From the NCBI GenBank assembly GCA_031282735.1, contig JAITDE010000043.1:1-35639 (forward strand): a stretch of 35,639 nt of DNA. Reading direction: 5' to 3'. The position numbers were made by a program, and so were the translations under genes. Numbering within the stretch: the first letter of the stretch is position 1; each line of letters starts with the position of its first letter. The notes below the pieces were generated by a model that had not been told where the DNA came from, did not search any database, and was given only the letters and a program-made list of their open reading frames with translations. The DNA is from Oscillospiraceae bacterium (GTDB lineage: Bacteria > Bacillota > Clostridia > Oscillospirales > Acutalibacteraceae). Below are positions 29,896 through 35,639 of the stretch, piece by piece.

Positions 29896-31197
29896 ATGTC
29901 GCTTTTTGATCGGTTGACGCAATACACCGCACAGGATGTGATGCCTTTCCATATGCCGGGGCACAAGCGCAACACCGCAATGCTGGACGGCGCGTTGCCG
30001 TTTGCTTTGGATATTACCGAAATTGACGGCTTTGACAATTTGCAGAACCCAACGGGTATTTTGCGGGATTTGTCGCGCCGCGCGGCGGATTTATGGGGTA
30101 GCCGGGCGGCGTATATTTCAGTCAACGGCAGCACGGGAGCGATTTTGGCGGGCATTCGCGCCATGACAAAGCCCAATGACACTGTGCTTGTCGCCCGAAA
30201 CTGCCATATGTCGGTGTTCCACGCGTTGGAACTGTGTTTTTTGCGCCCTGTTTTGCTTGAACCCGAATGGAACGGCGATTTTGGGATCTATGACGCAATC
30301 ACGCAGGAGACTTTCGACGCAACCCTTGCATCCGCGCCGCAGGCGGTGCTGGCAATTGTGACATCCCCCACCTATGAGGGGGTTGAAACACGGATACGAT
30401 CGAATATCCCGTTGCTGATCGATGCCGCGCATGGTGCGCATTTGCCGTTGCCGAACGGCGATATCGTGGTGCATAGCCTGCACAAAACGCTTCCCGCTCT
30501 CACCCAAACGGCGTTACTGCACGTCTGCTCGAATAAAATCGACATGCGTAAACTCGAACATCAGCTACGTGTTTTTCAAACGAGCAGTCCGTCCTATATA
30601 CTCATGGCATCTATCGACCGATGTGTTGCACTGCTGGAGCAAAGAAAACAAGAGCTTTTTGCCGCCTGGGCGAGCCGTCTCGACGTTTTTTACGCAAACG
30701 CCGCGCATTGGACGAGCTTGCGCCTGTTCGCCGCGCCGCACGACCGCTCAAAATTGCTCATAGCCTGTGCGGACGCAAACGCGCTTGCCGCACACCTCCG
30801 TGCCGCCGCGCTTGAACCTGAATATGCCCATGGGCAGCTTGTGTTGCTCATGACATCACCTTGCGACACGTTGGACATGATGCGCAAGCTCACCGAGGTC
30901 CTGAACGATTTTGACGCAAAAAAATCTTCTTTCGTAAAAATAAAAAAAACGCAAAAACCGCCCGCCGCTCTCTTGCGGCAATTTCCTGCCGAGGCAATAC
31001 ACGCGCCGCACGAAACCATTTTGATCAACGACGCCATCGGTCGTGTCAGTGCGAAATACGCTTGGCTTTATCCGCCGGGTGCGCCTGTGCTTTTGCCGGG
31101 GCAAGAGATTACGTCGGATTTGGCGGCGTTTTTGCACAATCATGGCGCGGCTTTGCATGGGGATCGCCCCTTTCCGCAGGTCGATGTGCTTTGCTGA
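29896..31197 (+). CDS. Orn/Lys/Arg decarboxylase-family PLP enzyme
   Basis: These enzymes decarboxylate arginine, lysine or ornithine to polyamine precursors. The 433-residue product has the fold-type I landmarks MPFHMPGHKRN, VNGSTGAILAGIRAM, VTSPTYEGV, IDAAHGAH, and the PLP-lysine motif VHSLHKTLPALTQTALLH. It is of the short form that lacks the N-terminal wing domain of the large acid-stress enzymes, like clostridial and YaaO-type proteins. A C-terminal part ends GAPVLLPGQEI, as in the family. The substrate cannot be settled by eye. A small hairpin follows the stop. Confidence 0.9.
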   Translation: MSLFDRLTQYTAQDVMPFHMPGHKRNTAMLDGALPFALDITEIDGFDNLQNPTGILRDLSRRAADLWGSRAAYISVNGSTGAILAGIRAMTKPNDTVLVARNCHMSVFHALELCFLRPVLLEPEWNGDFGIYDAITQETFDATLASAPQAVLAIVTSPTYEGVETRIRSNIPLLIDAAHGAHLPLPNGDIVVHSLHKTLPALTQTALLHVCSNKIDMRKLEHQLRVFQTSSPSYILMASIDRCVALLEQRKQELFAAWASRLDVFYANAAHWTSLRLFAAPHDRSKLLIACADANALAAHLRAAALEPEYAHGQLVLLMTSPCDTLDMMRKLTEVLNDFDAKKSSFVKIKKTQKPPAALLRQFPAEAIHAPHETILINDAIGRVSAKYAWLYPPGAPVLLPGQEITSDLAAFLHNHGAALHGDRPFPQVDVLC

Positions 31198-31206
31198 AAT
31201 GAGAAA

Positions 31207-31238
31207 AGGCATATATATTGCCAAAATATGCCTAGTTT
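31207..31238 (+). terminator. Probable weak terminator after the decarboxylase gene
   Basis: AGGCATAT (31207-31214) pairs with ATATGCCT (31226-31233), followed by AGTTTTG. The stem is short and the T-run modest. Confidence 0.5.
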
Positions 31239-31303
31239 TGCGCGTTAAAGCACCATATATTGTGCATCCGAACGCAATTTCTTGTTTTTTTCGGTCAAAG
31301 CTG

Positions 31304-31332
31304 TAGACAAACCGGCAAAAATGAGGTATAAT
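31304..31332 (+). promoter_or_regulatory. Promoter of the DivIVA-like coiled-coil gene
   Basis: TAGACA (31304-31309), a 17-base spacer and a perfect TATAAT (31327-31332). It lies about 62 bases before the ATG at 31395. Confidence 0.75.
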
Positions 31333-31394
31333 CACTATGTCAGGGTCTGTATGATTCATCTCATATTCGGAATCCAACTCAGGAGGTTTTTGAC

Positions 31395-32825
31395 ATGGAA
31401 CAAGATTTCCCTTTTCGTCCTCGCGGCAAGCATGGGTTTGACCGTGATGATGTCATCAATTATATTTCGCAGGCGCAACAACGTTGCAACGAGCATTTGG
31501 CACATTTGGAGGAGCTTGAACAAGCGCGTCAGGCATGGTTTCAGCAAGCCAAAACGCTGGAGCGCGAAAAAGCGACCCTTGTCGCCAAAAACCGCGAGTT
31601 GGAGGAGCGTTTGTCCCGCCAGCCGCTGATTGGCGCGGCGGATACCGACGAATGCGCGGGGCAAGCGGTTGAGTTGGCGGCGTTGCAGTCCCACTGCGCG
31701 GCGTTGCAGGAGCAACTGCAAACCGAACGTGAACGGCGCATGCGGGTCGAAGCTTTGCGTGACGGCGTACTCGATCCCTTTGAAGCCCCCGCCGTGTTTG
31801 TCGCGCAGGATCGCACAGCCGAAATTGATGCCTTGAACGCGCGTCTCGCCCAAGCGCAAGAGGATGCCCAGCAAGCGCTTGATAAAGTGACGGAAGTGGA
31901 GCACGAAAACATCGCGCTTGTGAACCAGTTGCGCGCATTGAGCGAAACATATCAATCCCAAACCGAAGACGAGTTGCTTCGCGCGCAAGGCGAACTTGCG
32001 TCGCTGACGGGGCGTTTGCAGGTGTTGGAAGCGCAGTCGACCGCACAGTTGGAGCAGATCGCCGTGCTGGAGCGGGGAAAAACCATTTTGCTCGGCGAAA
32101 AAACCGCGTTGCAGGAGCAAGTTCAGCAACAGCAGGCCAAACAGCGGGAACAAGATGCGACGATTCAGGAAATCACCGCGCAAATCGTCGCGTTCGGATC
32201 GTCGATACAAGAGCGCGATATCCTTCAGCAAAAACTCGCGGAGCAAGAAACCGCCGCGCATCGTGAAGTCGCCGCGTTGCAGGGGGAAGCAAATCTCCTC
32301 AGGGAGCGCGTATCGCAATTGGAGCAGAAGCTAAGCGAACAAAGCGTGGAAAGCGCGAAGACATCCGTCGCAAAATCCAAGGCAGTCGCCGAAGTCCTTT
32401 TGCAAACCAGCTTGCGTGACTCCCAGCATATTGACGAAATCACTAGCCAGCACATTAGCCGCGTCAGCGACGCGACCGCCTCGCTTGTGGAACAACTTTC
32501 CACGCTCACCCGCACTTTTGGCGATATGACCGATTCCATCCGCCACGATCTCGCAAGCTTCCAGCGCGGCTTGACCAAAGCACAGCGCGGCACAGGAAAA
32601 AAAGATACCCTTGCCGACAGCTTGCGTTCCCTTGTGGACGAGCACAATCGCTTTGTTTCGCAAATCACCGATCAAGTGATTGTCGCCGAGCTTGCCGCCG
32701 ATGAAGATCTTCCCGCGCCTTTGTTGTCCATGCCGCCGCAGTCGCCGCCCGGTTTGGCGTATGCCGAAGAACTGGAAGGCAAAATTGCGGATGATCTGCT
32801 GAATGTGAGCGAACCTGAGATGTAA
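31395..32825 (+). CDS. DivIVA-like long coiled-coil protein
   Basis: The 476-residue product starts FPFRPRGKHGFDRDDVINYISQ (residues about 5-26), a likely DivIVA-type membrane-curvature motif with the GFD/GYD turn near the N-terminus, as in genuine DivIVA proteins. From about residue 30 to 330 the chain is almost unbroken coiled coil, rich in Gln, Glu and Ala. A second helical part follows at about 345-440 (SQHISRVSDATASLVEQLSTL). The tail is acidic and Pro-rich. Such proteins scaffold division or polar complexes; this one is much longer than normal DivIVA (about 160-230 residues). AGGAGG lies before the ATG. It stands alone with its own promoter and is followed by a full repeat copy. Confidence 0.72.
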   Translation: MEQDFPFRPRGKHGFDRDDVINYISQAQQRCNEHLAHLEELEQARQAWFQQAKTLEREKATLVAKNRELEERLSRQPLIGAADTDECAGQAVELAALQSHCAALQEQLQTERERRMRVEALRDGVLDPFEAPAVFVAQDRTAEIDALNARLAQAQEDAQQALDKVTEVEHENIALVNQLRALSETYQSQTEDELLRAQGELASLTGRLQVLEAQSTAQLEQIAVLERGKTILLGEKTALQEQVQQQQAKQREQDATIQEITAQIVAFGSSIQERDILQQKLAEQETAAHREVAALQGEANLLRERVSQLEQKLSEQSVESAKTSVAKSKAVAEVLLQTSLRDSQHIDEITSQHISRVSDATASLVEQLSTLTRTFGDMTDSIRHDLASFQRGLTKAQRGTGKKDTLADSLRSLVDEHNRFVSQITDQVIVAELAADEDLPAPLLSMPPQSPPGLAYAEELEGKIADDLLNVSEPEM

Positions 32826-32836
32826 ACGAGCGGTAC

Positions 32837-32983
32837 GCTTCTTTTCTTGAAAGAAAAGAAGCAAAAGAACTTTTTCCCGCTTCGCACTGTTATTTTCAGA
32901 CTGAGCAAATACACATCAGTCTAAAAATGATCGCGCGAAGCGGGAAAAGTCTTTTTGCTTACTTTTTCTTCAGAAAAAGTAAG
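32837..32983 (-). repeat. Full 147-base palindromic repeat, copy 2 (reverse of copy 1)
   Basis: It has the same length and layout as the copy at 25908-26054 but is inverted: hairpin A first (32837-32862, perfect 12-base stem around GA), then AAAAGAACTTTTTCCCGC, the central hairpin with one mismatch, then GCGCGAAGCGGG and hairpin B (32958-32983, perfect 12-base stem around TC). It lies between two convergent genes, 11 bases after one stop and 14 bases from the other, so each outer hairpin faces a stop codon. Confidence 0.93.
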
Positions 32984-32997
32984 TCAGAAAAAGGAAG

Positions 32998-33579
32998 TTA
33001 GCCCTGGGTTTGCGGCTCAAGAACGGTGTAATACGGCGACGACGCGCTGATTGAAAACTGTGCGCCGCCGTTTTCAAACTTCAAATCTCCGCCCGATTCC
33101 GAAACGAAATACACGTTTGAGCCGCATTGATTTTGCACCAGCGTCTTTGCAACGGAATTCAAAATCTGCGTTACGTATTTTTTGGCGTTTGTTTCTTTGT
33201 AATCCGCTTTTTGATCCGCCGGCACACTATTGAAGATGCTCGCGTCGGATTTGAAACTGATCGCAACGGTGTCCGCCGCAGTATATTTGATTTCCGCCGT
33301 GTCCAAATTCCAGCCCGTCTCCTCCGCCAAAATCGAAAGAATAGATGCCGCGCTGCCATCGCCTGATGTGTATGGCACCGTTTTTTCTTTGCCATCCTGT
33401 CCGATGATCAGATTACCCGAGGCGACGGTGGATTCCGGCGCGGTGAGCGTGTGCTCAATCGGACGCGTGGTCGGACGTTCGGTTATGATCGGATCGTCTT
33501 CGCCGCCGCATGCGCTCAGTAGTGAAATTCCCGCAACCAATACCAGCAACGCGCTCACAAGAACAATGATTTTTTTCAA
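32998..33579 (-). CDS. Putative lipoprotein of unknown function
   Basis: The product has a lipoprotein signal ending SLLSACGG, with the lipid-modified cysteine at residue 24. An acidic, Thr/Pro-rich linker follows (about 27-50). The globular part of about 140 residues has no motif I recognise, though TAADTVAISFKSDAS and NVYFVSESGGDLKFENGG suggest beta strands. The start is set at a TTG (33579), since GAGGG lies seven bases upstream; an in-frame ATG at 33603 would have almost no leader after the promoter at 33621-33649. That gives 193 residues. It is exported and membrane-anchored, and stands alone on its transcript. Confidence 0.75.
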   Translation of the reverse strand: MKKIIVLVSALLVLVAGISLLSACGGEDDPIITERPTTRPIEHTLTAPESTVASGNLIIGQDGKEKTVPYTSGDGSAASILSILAEETGWNLDTAEIKYTAADTVAISFKSDASIFNSVPADQKADYKETNAKKYVTQILNSVAKTLVQNQCGSNVYFVSESGGDLKFENGGAQFSISASSPYYTVLEPQTQG

Positions 33580-33620
33580 TTGTAATCCCTCACTTTTTTT
33601 CATCTTTCTGTTATTATACT

Positions 33621-33649
33621 ATTATACAAACGCGCCATTCATATTGCAA
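33621..33649 (-). promoter_or_regulatory. Promoter of the lipoprotein gene
   Basis: On the minus strand, TTGCAA (33649-33644), a 17-base spacer and TATAAT (33626-33621). A second TATAAT follows directly downstream. Confidence 0.7.
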
Positions 33650-33759
33650 GCGGATGACGCGCTTTTTGCGGGATTCTCCCGTGCTTTATGGCACAAAAGT
33701 AAAAAATATCCTAAAACAGTAAAAAAAACGCTCCTAAAACGCCGAAAATTGGAAGCATT

Positions 33760-34314
33760 TCAACACGCTTCGTAAGCATTCAATACCGCGATTTGCTCTT
33801 GCTTTCTTGTTTTTCTTTCGGGAATTTCATCAGGGACACCAATGCAGATTCCAATCATAAAAACATAGTCCTTTGGGATATCCAACGCGGCACGCCACTT
33901 CGTTCCCGCGGCGATATCCGCGAAAAGCGCGCCGACACTCGCAACAATACACGTGCCAAGCCCCAATGACTGCGCCGCAACGGCGATATTTTGCACCATA
34001 ATTCCCGCATCCATGAGGCTGTCGCCCTCCGCGAAGAGAAAAGCAAACGCGGGCGCGTTATGATAAAACGGATTTTTGTCGCTGCGCGTGTGGACAGGCG
34101 TGTTCCAACCCACAATGTTTTTAAAATCCACCTGCATTTGGGCGAGGATATCGGCGTTTTGCAAAAACCGCGCGTGGATCGGCTGGCTGTTCCTGCCGCT
34201 CGGTGCTTGTAGTGCCGCCGCCGCAAGGGTATCCAGCTGCTCCCGTGTCAACAGAATATCCTTGTATTCGCGCACGCTTTGCCGTGCAAGGATGTGCTTG
34301 ATTGTCTCGTTCAC
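33760..34314 (-). CDS. Nitroreductase family protein
   Basis: Nitroreductases are FMN enzymes that use NAD(P)H to reduce nitro groups, quinones or flavins. The 184-residue product has the family start IKHILARQSVREYKD with the FMN-binding RQSVRE, then AAAALQAPSGRNSQP, and the C-terminal VAAQSLGLGTCIVASVGA followed by IGICIGVPDEIPERKTRK. The length is typical. It begins at a GTG whose bases overlap the aminotransferase stop (GTGA), with GGAGG seven bases upstream, so it is coupled to that gene. The substrate is unknown; the pairing suggests redox chemistry on a related metabolite, but this is only context. Confidence 0.9.
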   Translation of the reverse strand: MNETIKHILARQSVREYKDILLTREQLDTLAAAALQAPSGRNSQPIHARFLQNADILAQMQVDFKNIVGWNTPVHTRSDKNPFYHNAPAFAFLFAEGDSLMDAGIMVQNIAVAAQSLGLGTCIVASVGALFADIAAGTKWRAALDIPKDYVFMIGICIGVPDEIPERKTRKQEQIAVLNAYEAC

Positions 34315-35492
34315 GTGCTTGCCTCCTTCAATACGGTCGTGAGTTTTTGCAGACCCTCCGTCAGTTGCGGATTGGTCGGCGTGGAAAAATTCAAACGGAT
34401 CGCGTTGATGGGGTCGCTTGCCTCCACGGCAAATGCCGATCCGGGCACGACAGCAACGCTTTTTTTTGCGGCGCGTTGTACGATATCGATCATGCCGATC
34501 TGCCGCGGCAAATCGCACCACAAAAACAATCCACCCGCGGGACGATTATAGCAAAGAAATCCCGCGTCAACCGCTTCTTGCAATCCCGCGCACATCAAAT
34601 CGCGTTTTGCGCGATAGATATCACGAATCTTGGCGATATGCGCGGCGATATCGCAGGTTTTCATCCATTCATGCACAAGCAATTGCGAAAACATCGACGA
34701 ATGCACGTCGCTTGCCTGCTTGCCGACTGTCATTTTTGCAATCAAAGGCTTCGGCGCAAGGGCATAACCGACACGGATGCCCGGCGCGAGAATCTTTGAA
34801 AGGGAACCCGCATAGAGCACAATACCGTCTTTGTCAAGCGATTTAACGCTGGGTATGGCATCCCCTTCATAACGCAAGTCGCCATAGGGGTTATCCTCCA
34901 AAATGAGTACGCCGTATTGCAGCGCGAGCGCATACAGGCGTTTGCGCTTTGTGAGACTCATCGTCGCGCCGGACGGATTTTGATAATTTGGGATTGTGTA
35001 GATGAAACGTACATTTTTTTCGCCGCGCAGGATGTCTTCCAGCACATCAATATCCATGCCGTCGCTTTGCATGGGCACGCCGCGCAAACGCACACCGTAG
35101 GAGCGGAACGTGTTCAGCGAGCCGATGAACGACGGGCTTTCGCTGATCACCACATCCCCTTCGTTACAGAGCACTTTTGTGGCAAGATCCATCACCTGCT
35201 GTGCGCCGGACGTAATGATCAAATCGTCCGTCGACGCGGCGATGTCCAGACGTGCCAACAACAAATCGCGCAGGGGCTGATAGCCCTCCGTCACACCGTA
35301 TTGCAGACAATCAATGGGTCGTTCTTCCAGCAACCGCGCGGAAATGGCACGAACGTCGTCCACCGGAAACGCTTCCGGCGCGGGATTTCCCGCCGCCAGA
35401 GGAATAAACCCAGGCTGTGAAGTCGCTTTTAAAATCTCACGGATTGCGGACGGTGCAAGCGACGCAACCTTATTGGATAGCAGATAGTTCAT
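34311..35492 (-). CDS. PLP-dependent aminotransferase, class I (2-aminoadipate/MocR-like fold)
   Basis: The 393-residue product transfers amino groups between amino and keto acids in the cytoplasm. It shows NKVASLAPSAIREILK and FIPLAAGNPAPEAFP at the start, ITSGAQQVMDLATKVLCNEGD, the cofactor region NYQNPSGATMSL, and the PLP lysine in YAGSLSKILAPGIRVGY. These match the LysN/2-aminoadipate aminotransferase group, also the core of MocR regulators, but no DNA-binding domain is present. ATG at 35492 is chosen because AGGTGAG precedes it and it begins the conserved region; the frame extends upstream without a good site. It forms a coupled two-gene unit with the nitroreductase. Confidence 0.9.
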   Translation of the reverse strand: MNYLLSNKVASLAPSAIREILKATSQPGFIPLAAGNPAPEAFPVDDVRAISARLLEERPIDCLQYGVTEGYQPLRDLLLARLDIAASTDDLIITSGAQQVMDLATKVLCNEGDVVISESPSFIGSLNTFRSYGVRLRGVPMQSDGMDIDVLEDILRGEKNVRFIYTIPNYQNPSGATMSLTKRKRLYALALQYGVLILEDNPYGDLRYEGDAIPSVKSLDKDGIVLYAGSLSKILAPGIRVGYALAPKPLIAKMTVGKQASDVHSSMFSQLLVHEWMKTCDIAAHIAKIRDIYRAKRDLMCAGLQEAVDAGFLCYNRPAGGLFLWCDLPRQIGMIDIVQRAAKKSVAVVPGSAFAVEASDPINAIRLNFSTPTNPQLTEGLQKLTTVLKEAST

Positions 35493-35567
35493 GTTGCTCA
35501 CCTCATGAAAAAATAATTTGCCAGTTTCTCTCTCTTGTCTAACGCTTTTTGCAAAACACCAGTGTGC

Positions 35568-35596
35568 AGTATAGCACATTCGGATAAAAAAAGCAA
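35568..35596 (-). promoter_or_regulatory. Promoter of the aminotransferase-nitroreductase unit
   Basis: On the minus strand, TTGCTT (35596-35591), a 17-base spacer and TATACT (35573-35568), about 70 bases before the ATG at 35492. Confidence 0.65.
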
Positions 35597-35639
35597 TAGG
35601 CAACCTCTAAAAGCACACCCAAAGCCGCCAAATATTCAT

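Overview
The window looks like a chromosomal stretch of a low-to-mid GC Gram-positive bacterium of the Clostridia type, probably an uncultured Oscillospirales-like lineage; that placement is inference from gene content, not from a marker comparison. Support comes from the rpsF-ssb-rpsR operon, two DivIVA-like proteins, a SipW/TasA-type secretion pair, two DegV proteins, an ECF transporter S component, a VanY-type carboxypeptidase, strong AGGAGG-like ribosome binding sites, and many TTG and GTG starts. Promoters are easy to read: most have a TTGACA-like and a TATAAT-like box separated by 17 bases. No tRNA, rRNA, CRISPR array, transposase or phage gene was seen.

Layout. 1-502: start of an OmpR-family response regulator (minus strand, cut by the window edge). 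883-3083: DivIVA-like protein, SipW-type signal peptidase, and TasA/BsaA-type secreted matrix protein in one tight cluster. 3272-4621: aspartase/fumarase-family lyase, with its 3' end overlapping a convergent three-domain fibronectin-III protein (4545-5705). 5968-8365: zinc-finger membrane protein, galU, and two very small acidic hydrophobic peptides ending at a clear terminator. 8544-13893: two DegV paralogues, a GH38 alpha-mannosidase, and rfbB. 13955-15977 (minus): ECF S component and rpsR-ssb-rpsF. 16305-17768: GPH-family sugar transporter. 18056-21109: secreted phosphodiester glycosidase, prfB, and a PglC-like sugar transferase. 21111-22013 (minus): VanY-like carboxypeptidase. 22141-25899: membrane M28 peptidase, lipoprotein, membrane protein, and secreted FIVAR protein. 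26112-28735: MBOAT (AlgI-like) plus AlgX/J-like O-acetylation pair. 28833-31197: half-size chromate transporter, leuD, and PLP decarboxylase. 31395-32825: long DivIVA-like coiled-coil protein. 32998-35492 (minus): lipoprotein, nitroreductase, and aminotransferase.

A theme is the cell surface: galU, rfbB, the PglC-like transferase, the AlgI/AlgX pair, the GH38 and NAGPA-like enzymes, VanY and the SipW/TasA pair all bear on envelope or matrix polymers. They are spread over separate transcription units rather than forming one locus.

The most unusual structure is a dispersed intergenic repeat. Two full copies of exactly 147 bases lie in opposite orientation at 25908-26054 and 32837-32983. Each is a near-palindrome built from three perfect or near-perfect hairpins. 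Half-copies lie near 7006, 14784, 20483 and 28744. Nearly all sit directly after a stop codon, in the order stop, hairpin, A-rich arm, GCTTCGCGCG, which suggests a modular 3'-end element.
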